A stretch of 64,000 nucleotides of DNA from Cucumis sativus. Lineage: Eukaryota; Streptophyta; Magnoliopsida; Cucurbitales; Cucurbitaceae. The position numbers were made by a program, and so were the translations under genes. Numbering within the stretch: position 1 is the stretch's first letter; each line of letters starts with the position of its first letter. Shown here piece after piece: positions 37,647-48,183 of this stretch. The notes beneath the pieces were generated by a model that worked only from the letters and a program-made list of their open reading frames with translations, had not been told where the DNA came from and did not search any database. The stretch is taken from contig NC_026656.2 of the NCBI RefSeq assembly GCF_000004075.3, positions 12,028,001 to 12,092,000 of the forward strand, read 5' to 3'.

Positions 37647-38363
37647 TTATGTTGCTGATATGAGGACCCCGATGACCCCGGCAATCAGAGCCGTAGGATC
37701 TCCCAGGACGGCAGATATAACACTTTGGACGGCCATACCAGCCATCTCACAACATCTCTTCATCTTTCCCTTGTCCTTGTTGTGATAAGTCTGAAGAGTA
37801 TTCTTAAGACTAGGAATTCTTGTCTCCAATCGGATAGATTTCCGTGTTCCAAAATGCAATTCATGCCAACTCTCCTCAAGCATTTCTTTCACACAAGCTA
37901 CATGTAGATTGTACTTCTTACAAGAAGACCTGTAACTCCAGCTTCTTCCCTTCCGCCCACACTTATGACAAGATGAACTCACTTTCTTGTAAAGATAAAG
38001 CTTGATTTCACCATCGCTAAGCGCCATCGGGAGCTTGGCACAACATGGGTGAAGATCAAAACCGCAAGCTTTGCAGTGGTAAAGAAAACCATTAACATCC
38101 TTCTCACAGGCATTGCAGTATCGAGGAGTGTTGCCGGGCTGGCGAGACATGAACTGGAAGGAGCACCTGGTGTAGAAAGGGTGCGAGATAGAGGAGGAAG
38201 GGATGGCACAATGCATGTGGAGGTCAAAGTCGCAAATTGTGCATTTGTAACGAGAGCCTATACCAACCTCCTTACAGCCATCACATTTAAATGGAGACTC
38301 TGAATACTCAAACTTGAGCTTGTGTTTTGGGTGACTAAAGTGAGAGATCTCATTATACTTCAT
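37647..38363 (-). CDS. DC1-domain (Cys/His-rich C1) protein
   Basis: Single exon, 238 residues from MKYNEISHFSHPKHKL. The frame is open upstream to a Met at 38462, but that extension is unlike the family. Three C1-like zinc modules: HFSHPKHKL...CDGCKEVG...CTICDFDLHMHCA (about 8-55), HPFYTRC...CNACEKDVNGFLYHC (about 60-110), and CHKCGRKGRSWSYRS...YNLHVACVKE (about 130-160). A hydrophobic C-terminus follows (PTALIAGVIGVLIS), probably a membrane or hairpin segment; similar tails occur in other plant DC1 proteins. DC1 proteins are plant-specific, often stress- or hormone-induced, and may bind lipids, zinc or partner proteins; the exact role is unknown. Family confident. Confidence 0.92.
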   Translation of the reverse strand: MKYNEISHFSHPKHKLKFEYSESPFKCDGCKEVGIGSRYKCTICDFDLHMHCAIPSSSISHPFYTRCSFQFMSRQPGNTPRYCNACEKDVNGFLYHCKACGFDLHPCCAKLPMALSDGEIKLYLYKKVSSSCHKCGRKGRSWSYRSSCKKYNLHVACVKEMLEESWHELHFGTRKSIRLETRIPSLKNTLQTYHNKDKGKMKRCCEMAGMAVQSVISAVLGDPTALIAGVIGVLISAT

Positions 38364-41300
38364 CTTCAAATTTTGGCCTGTGCTAAAAGTAAAACAGCAA
38401 GGATCGTATATATACTCAAGGAAAAGCTTCAAGATAACTGTCTTTGACTCCTTTACATACATATATCAGTCAAACCAACTAATTTAGACCTTCCATAAAA
38501 CTATGAGGGTAGGTGGAGAGAGAAAGAAGATTGGCTTATAGGATTAAAAAAGAGTGGTTTAGAGTATTATTGGGGTTGTATTTGGCTTGAAAATGAAGCA
38601 AAAAGTGGGGGAATTGTATGCTTTGAGAAGATGGTAAATTATAAGGCATTGGTAGGGAATTAATCCCAAATGTGAAGAAGGCACAATCATTGATACCCAC
38701 ACAAAGCATATTTTGATCATACCCACCAAAGGAATATGTACTAATTATTTCCAACTAAAATTTATAGATTTTGATGTATCTATTCTTTTTTGTGATGCAA
38801 TCAATCAGATAAATTTATATATATGAAGATTGCTGGCTTTAGAGTGTTGATTATAGATATATCTTTTTTTTAAATTGTAAGATAAGGCATGAATCTGTTG
38901 GGAATATTAGGCAATTTCCAAGATTTGAATTATGCAAAGCCATAGTTTATATACCTTAATATTAAACAACGACCGTTTTGGATTTTGGTTGAATACTTTG
39001 TTTATAATAATTTATGTTAGTTTTTATTTCGTGGCTTTTGATGTGTTTTGGTTTGTAACTTCATTTGTTTCACTTCTACTCAATTACTATTATAAAGTTA
39101 TCAAGTATCATGTTAATTAACTATATTATGATCTGGATCGAAAAACTTTACAAAACTCGTGTCTTTTATGCACCCTTAAAAATACCAACAAATAATGACG
39201 CCAACTTGATTAACTCATTGCTTTGATATTTTTTTTTAGTACAACTTTACAGATTGGGGATTGAACTTCCCAACCTTTAGAAATGAAAGTCATGTCAATA
39301 CTATTAAGTCGCATAATTTTGATATTTATTTCACATTTATATTATAACCATTATTTATTTCACATTGGTTATTTTTGGTTATTCACAACATAACTCGATA
39401 CAAGTAAAAAAAAAAAAATTCAGTCATCCTTATTTGACAAACAAATCGTCTTCAACTCAAACGGACATCAATTTTGGTCGGTTTTATTTCTCTCTCCAAT
39501 ATTTTGGTTTTCACTTGCAACCCTAGTTTTAACGATAATATAAAATCAACATGACATCATATAATATAGTTGATTTGACTAATACATTGATATATCTTAT
39601 ATTACATCATATGTGTACTTACCCTAGATTTAAACTTTAAATATATTGACTCAACTTGGAGTTGTTCCTCATTCCCTATATGATGCAAGTCCATAAGAGA
39701 GAATATTGGACTAATGAGCCAAACTTCCAACACTTTGTGAAATGTGTCGATTGCTACGACTCTCCTTTGACAAATTGCTCTTTCTAATGTTCCTACACAA
39801 CTTTACTTTGCCAAATTGATTATCCACCTTAATTAACTTTACGGCATATAATATTAATAAGATGGTTTGACCAATGGTGGAAGAGTTTGATCGCCCTTTG
39901 CCCAATTTAATTAATATATATTACAGAATATAATGAAACCATGCTTTCTTATGAGAATAACCAAAGGGAAGAATACAGACCTCTTCTTGCAAAGGTACCT
40001 GTTCTGGTCTTCCAAGATTAACCCACACATAACAGAAACTCGTATCAGAAACTCTTCCTTGCTATTGTCCTGATACAAGGAGGATTGGGAGATCCTTGTT
40101 AGATATTAGGAGAATGAGCGTTTGTTATTGCAATGAACAAACACACAATAAATCTGAGAGAGACTGGAACAAATCCTTTGAGTGCTTTTTCTCAGAGAAA
40201 GATATCATCTCTCTTTATCAGACTAACCTTCATCCTTGCAGTTGCAGGGAAGTTCATTTTATTAAATTTATTATTCAAATTCTTTTAGCTCTAAATTCCT
40301 TGTATCATCTAGCAAAGGGACAGAATAGCTACACTTATAGTTTTAAATTCTAACGATACAATTAATTTGATTGAATTATTCATCATTCATAAACTATGGA
40401 GCATTCCACACTAAAACACCCATGGTTGCATTTATGAACTGAAGAATATTTATATGTTTATTGATTTAACCATATTATATAACATGTTGTTCATAACTAT
40501 AACTAGGTCAATTTTTCGTTTTACCCTACGATTGACCTTATAATAAACAAATTTTATGATCCTACCATAACCAAAGTCCCTCTCGAGCTAGGAGAGGGTG
40601 ATGCCTCATTGTTCAAGTCTCAGAGTCACCATGTAAGGGAACAACCTATTTACTTTTTCTATAGGCGAAAAAAAGTAAATTCCTACTTGTAGTGTTGGGT
40701 TCCTCACTTAGTGATGTTTTCAAAATGGTAGACATATTGAGTTGACAACTAGGGTCACTCACCTAAACAAATCAACAGAAAACATTTATAAATAGAAGTT
40801 CATAACACACTCAAGATTCATAAAGAGTTTTATAGATATCATTTTAAATATTTATCTTTATAGTTAAATTGTGTTAAAATAAGAGATTACATATTTTACG
40901 TTCCGGTCTCATAAATTCATTGCATAGGTTACCCTGACTTACATGTCTACACATGAACGATTTGGATTAAATTGTTTGTAACACTTGTAACTTTTTGTAT
41001 ATTTACAAAGTGAGTCATATGATCAATTATAGTGTTGTCAAGATAATGTATCTACCAAGCTTATTCATATTTTATATAGAACTTTTAGATTATTGCTTGA
41101 ACACGACCCACTTGTATGTCGACTATATCTTGTTCAAGTTACCTGAAACAACAAAATAGATATTAGTTTATTAGATTTGAGTTATGCAAATAAATAAATA
41201 ACACTTACTTAAGAAATAGTTAAGACTTTGCTTTGTTTATATATAAAATTTGTTTACAAAGGTACAAATTTACAAATTGCGAGATTTAGAACATAAATTC

Positions 41301-43043
41301 CAACATTCGTATCCTGTATCATTTCTATAGGTTGCATCATGATCGGCACGTCTAATTATACTATGATATGTTGTTAAAATACCCACCTTCCTTTCAAGGT
41401 TGCAATATCGTCCTTGAACTTTCATAAACAATTTAAAATATATTAACCCTAAATCTGTTAAAGTTCAGACAAAATTTTAAACTTAGAATAATGTGATAAT
41501 GAGCTAGAAAGGACGACAATTCAACTATTCTTTATAACTCATTCCTACACAATTCCAATTTTCATTCAAAATTTTAAAGACTTTCAACTCCATGCTTATA
41601 GAAACTTAGTAAAAGAATTGTTTTTTTTTTCAATATTTAGATGTATATCTTCTTTTTATATAATTTAACATCCTTCAACATATGACAGACTTATTTAGAT
41701 TGACATAAAACAATGTATTTAAAGAATGTTATTTTATTTAAACTCTTCCCATAAAAACGTTTTAAAATAAATTTTGAAAATGTTTTTTTTTTTAAAATGA
41801 CTTATTTTTAAAATTAAACATTTTTTAATTTAGAATGAGATTTTTGAGAAATTTCAAATGGGTAAGATGGAATATTAAAGTTATAGCAGATTACATTGCT
41901 TAAAATTATCCACTTTAAATGTAATGTCACAAAAAATATTCTATTATGGTAGCAATATCAATTGATGTGATTAATTGAACATCTCTACTTTTTACAAAGA
42001 AATTGAAATGACAATTAGAATCAAGAATAAGGCATCAAAGTTTAAAGTAATTAATGAAATTACAAATTTTTTGTGGCTTACCCTTATCATATATTTTTTT
42101 ATGTTAGAGAAAATAAATTATTAGTGAGGTGGAAAGGAAATTCTTATTCCAAATCAACCTTTTTTTTTCCCAAAAAGTTTATAATCAAAGAGGAAAATAT
42201 TGTGGAATTAAAATGATATTTTAAAGAAAGAATTGATTCGATGATTATATGAGTATTGTTTTAAATTTGTCATAAAGATAAAAGATGGGAGGGTGGATTA
42301 CTCACAAATTTGTTCTCAATTCAACTTGCTATATTATATTATAAACTCTTCTTTTTGCCACAATCACTGCCATTTATTGGTTTAATATACCTTTTTAATT
42401 TCTTTAAAGAACATTATAAATGTTAGGTTATGTTGAGGGTTATTATACAAGACCCTAAGTTTATGAGTGAATCCAAACCCTAGAAAAAAATTGGATAGCA
42501 ACATGAGGAATCGTGCGCCTCAAAAGAGAAAAGTCGAGCTCATGAGTTCTAGATTGATGAATTGAGCTTATATTAGTTGAAAAAATTGAACAGTGCTTTG
42601 GTCCTAATTCTCTCCAACCTTAGGGTCACAATCACTATGACATCAATGGTGTTACGGTAACCACAATCCATAGGTAAGTGTCAGAAGAAGAGAATTATAA
42701 ATAGCCTCATTTGGCAACAAAAAAGAAAAAAAACGAGTAGATAAATTCTAAAGGATAACATAATTATTTATGCATAACTTAATCATATATACACTGTATT
42801 TAACTTATACATTGGAGTTTGGTTTACTTGGCTACGTAGGTCAAATCGAAAGACGAGACCAAAGAGAAGGAGCAAACCAATAGAAAGCATATGAAAGGTC
42901 TGTGATGCATACATGTTTCTTGCCCTAGTATATTAAATTAAGTACAACTTGAGAGGTTGAGCCTGGATCCTTTTGTCATCGAGAACATGGTTGAACTAAG
43001 CTCATGTTGGACAAATTCAATCTCTTGAAGGCTTTGTGTCTAA
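38364..43043. other. Gene-poor region between DC1 gene and hAT MITE
   Basis: No gene was found. Contains the minus-strand SINE copy at 39237-39316. 40560-40920 is less AT-rich (TCTCGAGCTAGGAGAGG, GTGATGCCTCATTGTTC) and is probably transposon-derived but could not be classified. 41.3-42.4 kb is plain AT-rich DNA. Confidence 0.45.
39237..39316 (-). mobile_element. tRNA-derived SINE copy, minus strand
   Basis: Read on the minus strand it has TTGACATGACTTTC, TAAAGGTTGGGAAGTTCAAT and an ending GTTGTACTAAAA, the same order as the copy at 37550. The B-box is GTTCAATCC (39258-39266). Confidence 0.6.
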
Positions 43044-43255
43044 TAGGAGTGTAAACAGGATAAGTTGGAAGACATTCTCATCTCAACCCATATTTTCGGA
43101 TTGGTTGGCGAATTAATTTTCCAACCCAACCCATATTATACGGGTTGTATTATTTTTTATCATTTATAATGTTTTTAAAGTTTAAAATTGTTGTAGTTAA
43201 CTACTCAACAATCAACATTCATAATATTATGTTTGGTTGTGCATGAAATGTTATT

Positions 43256-43395
43256 AGGATCGTTTACCCTACAACTTTCTACATGATCGTTTAGATTTCT
43301 ATACGATCGTTCAATCTCATACATGATTGGTTAGCTTTCTAAACAATCATTTACCCTCTTACACGATCGTTGAGCATTTTATACAACCGTTTAAC
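43256..43395. repeat. Imperfect 20-bp tandem repeat (GATCGTTTA core)
   Basis: About seven diverged units with the core ACGATCGTTTAG and variants (ATGATTGGTTAG, ACAATCATTTA, ACGATCGTTGAG), spaced 20 bp. Similar GTTTAGATTT units recur more loosely at 55.9-56.3 kb. Confidence 0.75.
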
Positions 43396-43436
43396 AAAAT
43401 ACTCATAACTTTACTTTTGTTAAATAAGAAATATAA

Positions 43437-43457
43437 TATATATATATATATATATAT
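43437..43457. repeat. (TA)n microsatellite
   Basis: About ten TA units inside the hAT MITE. Confidence 0.85.
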
Positions 43458-43660
43458 TACTAATTCAGGTTGGGTTGGATTGAACCGAATTTTTCAACTC
43501 AATCCAACCCGAATAAAACCAAAATCTTTAACTCATCCCAACCACATTTTAAACTAATTCAATCCAACTCATATAATATAGATATAGATTGGATAGTCTA
43601 GGTTGTCAGATCATATAATATGGATACGGTTATCAGATTATTGTTACGCCTGGTGTCTGT

Positions 43661-45367
43661 TTCTAAACTTTCAAAATTAAATTTAATTTCATAGCTTTCA
43701 AAATCTCTTAAAATTGAGGAATATTCTAGTCCACAAATTAAATAGAGTTTTAGTAAGTATAATATACAAAGATACACCCATTAAAACAATAAAAAAAAAT
43801 TAAATAAAATATACATAGTCACGGTATTAAAAGAAAAATAAGCATCATGGTGAAAAGTTACTAAAAAAACAATCCAATGCCATAGTTTTGGAGTGATAAA
43901 TTGAACGTTTGGAGCTTATTATGACCAATGTTTATTTAAGTAATTATAATGAGTAACAATTTTAAGAATGATAATCAAGTGCAAAACCATATTTTTAAAA
44001 AAATTATAAATTTAGAAAAGTCTATAGTATCCATGAATAGACCACGCTTCATTTTGACGAACTCTAACAAACTTTGCTACATTTATAATTTTTAAAATTT
44101 ATTGTTATATAATACTTTAAATTTAATTGCTATATTTGAAATTGTCACGTTACCTCGTGTTGTTGCTCTTTATTTTTTAAGTTTGAAGAAAATATTAAAT
44201 TGAAGCTACTTTTTGTTTTTCATTTTGAAAGGAACACATGAAAGAACAATTCACACAAGTGATCCAAGTATTGAGAATTTTTGGTACAAAGCAAATAAAT
44301 GTTGGAATCTAAGTACACTTGCTTCCCTTTCTTACAATTATCAACCACCAATCTCTCTCTCCTCTCTACCTACCTTTCAATTTAAATACTTTTCAAAATC
44401 AAAATATTTACAAGAAAAAAAAATGTCATAAACTAATAATACCCTCACAGATTTTCAATTGCTTTAAAGAATAAATTTGTTTGGTTTGGCAGGAACAATT
44501 TTGGACCTATGAGGAAAGCCCAGATGAGGGACACTAAATGAGTTGCAAACAGATCCAAGTGAGGCACCATTGAAGAGAGTGTGAGGCAACTAGACCACAC
44601 ATGGTCCAACTAGCTCGCATCGGCCTTCTTGTCCTCCATAGCGTCTACACTTTGCAAGCTCTCATTTGATTCCCACTATGATCCAACCTTTTATATGTCC
44701 TATCCCTAGAAGAATGAAAGGAACCTAGGTTTAGGCCTCCACTATGTTACAACTTCGTAGGAGCTAAGTTCGTCTTCTTCCCTAAAATATAAACATACAA
44801 ACACTGTAGTTAAAAAACTAACTGTTTCATCTCCTATAATTACTAATTCAGTTGACATTTTATGTTTTCTTAGTGTGTGCATTTTAGTACTTTATGTTTA
44901 ATTTATGTACTTCCTTAAAAAGCAATATTAATAAAGAGCGGATCACGAACGTGTTTATGTCCTAATAGTTTTAAGAAATTGACATATCGCCGTGTTGTTT
45001 CATGTTCATGTTTGTGTCCGTGCTTCTTAAACTAGTACACTATGCTCAGTTCCTAGTTTGGAGCTTGATTCCACATGCTCTTCCCACATCTTTGTGGGTT
45101 TTTATTAATCAAATCCTAATTCTCAAATTCATGAAGAAATCTCATGAAACCACCACAAAATTTGGATTACCTTTAACTGGTTCTTCTAAGAACATAAATG
45201 ACTTAACAAACTAACCTAAGCTCAAAAATGATGATCATAATAATACAAGAAATGCATCTTCAAGAATTTAACATAAATAAGTTTAACTCACCTCTCTTGC
45301 CAATAGAAACTTCTTCCGGATCAGCTGCATTGGAGATGGCGAGATACAATGCAATACAATTCCCTTC
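43661..45367. other. Intergenic region with unassigned GC-richer island
   Basis: 44080-44140 is related to the TTGCTATATTTG MITE family. 44464-44780 is clearly less AT-rich than its surroundings. On the minus strand, a 42-codon frame from 44589 to 44464 begins right after a possible splice acceptor (TCTAG) and contains LGFPHRSKIVPAKP; no family was recognised. An ATATAAAAGG TATA-like site lies upstream on that strand near 44690. This could be a gene relic, an exon of a small gene, or transposon sequence. Confidence 0.35.
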
Positions 45368-46867
45368 TCAACTCAGCTGGATTTCATGCATTTCCTTCCA
45401 CAATTTCTCAACCATTTCTGCATTTCCTTCTTTCGTGTAAGCATCGATAAATGATTGATAAATCTTCAAATTTGGCTTAAAACCTCTCCCTACCATCTGC
45501 GCTTGAAGCTTAAATGCACCTTCAATTTTCCCTTCTTGACACAACTCATTTATCAGAATTTCAAAAGTTTCCATTGTAGGACAAAAGCTAGAGTATTCAA
45601 TGGCAAAACCAAAAACATCTAAAGCTTCTAAAAGCCTTCTCTCAGCACACAACATTCTAATAAGTCCTTCAAGCGTCGATGCGTTGAGACTAAACTGTTT
45701 CCTACGCATATCCTTATACACAAGTAATGCAGAATCAACATCTCCAGTATCACAATAGCCATTGATGAGATGTTCAAGGGTGGAGAAAGTACTCTCTATT
45801 CCACTGAGTTCCATTTCTCTATAGAACTCTTCAGCTCTATGAGTATGTCCTGCTTTACAAAATCCTCCAATTATAGTATTGTAAGCTACAACATCAGGCT
45901 CCAACTTCTTCATTTTCATTTCTTCCCACAATTCCTCTGCTTCTCCCGTTCTTTTCTCTTCACATAAAACTGTCATTAGAATACTATAACTATAGCTGTT
46001 TGGAGTCGAATTTGAATCTGCTAATTGATCCCAAATCTCCTTCACCCTCCCTGCAAACCCATCTCGATAAAAACAGTCCATTAATGTGTTAAAAGTATGA
46101 ACATTAGGACTGACTCTACCCTTCAATTTCACATGTTCTTCCTCAATTTCACAATCTAAACCAAAAACCTCTCTAAAAATTGCATAAGCTACATTAGCCC
46201 CCTGGCATTTTGACACCAACAAAATCAACGAATTCAACGTACTAACTTGTGGGCTAATCCCACGAGACCGTAACATTCTAACAATTTCAATGGATGAATC
46301 GAGCTTTTTAGAATCCAGAAGAGCTTTAATCAATAAATCAAACACAAATGGGGCAGAGCCACACCGTTTATACGTCTTGACGAGGGTTTCAAAAAGCTTC
46401 AAAGGCCTCGAAGGAGAGAACCGCTCAGTTTTAGAATAATTATCGCTATCTTCGAGCTGCGCAGCCCTAATGGCAGTTTGAATAACATCCTTGGCGTGAG
46501 TTCTGAGTCGACCGCGAGCAAGGATGTGAATGAGGGTCGAGTAAGAAATGAGATTGTGATTGCAGAGGGATTTGTTCTGAGTCCAGAGGAAGAAACGGAG
46601 GGCGAGATGAGGATTGTTCTTGATTTGGAGAAGGATATCGGAAAACTCGCCGGGATCGAAGCCGTTGGGACAGAGGGAGTTGAGGAATCGCCAGCGGGAT
46701 TTTGAGCGTTGGTGAGTGAGAACTGAAACGACAGTGGAGATTGAGGGTTTCGTCGACGGCGAAGGGTCGGTGGGCGGTGAGGATGAGGAAAAGGAAGAGG
46801 AAAATTGGAGGTGAACGGTGGAGTTTCCGATCGGGCGGAGGGTTCGTTTAAGCAACGGACCGGACAT
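45368..46867 (-). CDS. P-class pentatricopeptide repeat protein, At2g15980-like
   Basis: Single exon, 499 residues, the length I recall for At2g15980. The start MSGPLLKRTLRPIGNSTVHL (46867) is chosen over the in-frame Met at 46912 because a strong acceptor-like tract (T9CAG) lies just upstream, suggesting the first exon boundary is in the leader, and because the Met-Ser/Arg-rich start suits a mitochondrial presequence. Residues about 40-110 match the family's unique N-terminus (STVVSVLTHQRSKSRWRFL, NNPHLALRFFLWTQ). From about 150 there are about nine P-type PPR motifs, for example PNVHTFNTLMDCFYRDG and PDVVAYNTIIGGFCKAG. No E or DYW domain is seen. It probably binds an organelle transcript; the target is unknown. 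Long frames on the opposite strand are shadows. Confidence 0.94.
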   Translation of the reverse strand: MSGPLLKRTLRPIGNSTVHLQFSSSFSSSSPPTDPSPSTKPSISTVVSVLTHQRSKSRWRFLNSLCPNGFDPGEFSDILLQIKNNPHLALRFFLWTQNKSLCNHNLISYSTLIHILARGRLRTHAKDVIQTAIRAAQLEDSDNYSKTERFSPSRPLKLFETLVKTYKRCGSAPFVFDLLIKALLDSKKLDSSIEIVRMLRSRGISPQVSTLNSLILLVSKCQGANVAYAIFREVFGLDCEIEEEHVKLKGRVSPNVHTFNTLMDCFYRDGFAGRVKEIWDQLADSNSTPNSYSYSILMTVLCEEKRTGEAEELWEEMKMKKLEPDVVAYNTIIGGFCKAGHTHRAEEFYREMELSGIESTFSTLEHLINGYCDTGDVDSALLVYKDMRRKQFSLNASTLEGLIRMLCAERRLLEALDVFGFAIEYSSFCPTMETFEILINELCQEGKIEGAFKLQAQMVGRGFKPNLKIYQSFIDAYTKEGNAEMVEKLWKEMHEIQLS

Positions 46868-48183
46868 TAAACTTTGCAAGAAGGAGAGACCTGAAAAAAA
46901 AACACAATTCAATAAGTTTGTATCAAATGACTCTCCCGTTCCTTCGTGATTTCATAAAATTCACAATCTATTTAATACATCAATTTGTTTTACAAGTTTA
47001 TAAAGTTTACTTTTACTTAGAACTCACTCACTTTCTTATATTCATATTTTGAGTAATTAAGTTTCGTGTAGTGCTAGAGTTGAATCGAGTCGAGAGAACA
47101 TTTATTTTCTTTTAATGTTTGTTTTACAATCCTATTTGGAGGACAGGCTTTTTGTGAGCTAGTTATTCCCGTAGGATCAATTCAATTGGTCTACTTTAGC
47201 ATTGGCAATAAGCCAAGGTGTGAGCATAAAGAGTTGTATATGCATGTACATAGTGTTACATTATCTACTCTTATGTGATTAGTGAGAGATTTTTATTTGT
47301 TGTTTTAAGTGCATCATCCAAAACATCTCTTCTACATGAGACTTTTTTCATTGAGGTTTTTATTTTGATTGCTTGCAGTCTCATTTTTTTTTCTTTATTG
47401 TTCTAGTGTGTTTTGTTTGTATATTGATTTTTTGATGTAAGATCATTCTCTCTTACTAGTAAACAAATACTTTTGCAAATGTGGACACTTTTGTCGTGTT
47501 TAGAAAACACTTCAAAATATATTTTAAAGTAATTTTGAAGATTAAAAAAACGATTTAATTATTTTACAACCGCACTCAAACATTTTCTTAGAAGTGATTC
47601 TAAAACAACTACTTCCTTTTGTTGCTAAACTTGTGATGTTTCGAAACTCCAAATTTGAAAATGTGTCCGACAAAGACTTATAAGACATTTTTTTTTAAAA
47701 AAAATTTACAATCTTGTTTAGTACAAGTGAGGTATAAGAGTTTGAACCATCAAATCAATTTCATGCTTAATAAATTTATAAACATATATTAGACACACAA
47801 TTGAAATTGAGTACAAAAACAAATTTTATATTTTACATCTTGTAAGACCTATATATATAAAGTTAAGAGTTCAATTTATTTGATACAAATATGTCTTTCA
47901 ACATATAATTAAGATCTCATTTTAAAAATAAAATAAAAAAGACTAAATAAAATAATAATAAAAATAAATATACATTTTTTAAAAAAAGCCTGTCAAAATA
48001 ATTGCAAAATAAAGAAGATTGAAAAATCTTATTCAACTTTAACAATATAAATGTACAAATTTCTAATTCAAAACAAAATGTGTAAAGTCTATATATTGAA
48101 CATTTGCTAGATTTAAAGAAAAAAGAAAAGAAAAGAAAGAAACACAAAAACTTCTGCAAATTAGTAATAAAAAAGAGCTGAGA
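46868..48183. other. Intergenic region between PPR and CASP-like genes
   Basis: No gene was found. AT-rich; 47490-47660 carries GTCGTGTTTAGAAAACAC and an opposing GTTTCGAAACTCC-type block, possibly an eroded MITE. Confidence 0.5.

Larger units (their letters stand above)
43044..43652. mobile_element. Non-autonomous hAT-type MITE with internal 20-bp minisatellite
   Basis: Left end TAGGAGTGTAAACAGG; complement of right end CAGGCGTAACAATAA. Flanks GTGTCTAA (43036-43043) and GTGTCTGT (43653-43660) match at six of eight bases. Subterminal CCAACCC/GGGTTGG blocks are inverted at the two sides, as in other plant hAT MITEs. The centre holds a 20-bp tandem array (about 43256-43395) and a TA microsatellite. 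Confidence 0.6.

Noticed and set aside
43256-43395. Regular 20-bp repeats suggesting a CRISPR array
   Set aside because: Plant nuclear DNA, no unique spacers, strongly diverged units; it is a minisatellite inside a MITE.
44464-44780. microRNA precursor
   Set aside because: I compared by eye with common plant microRNA sequences (156, 159, 160, 164-172, 319, 390-399 and a few others) and found no match, and no long hairpin was evident.
46478-46705. 75-codon plus-strand frame
   Set aside because: Antisense shadow of the At2g15980-like PPR gene.
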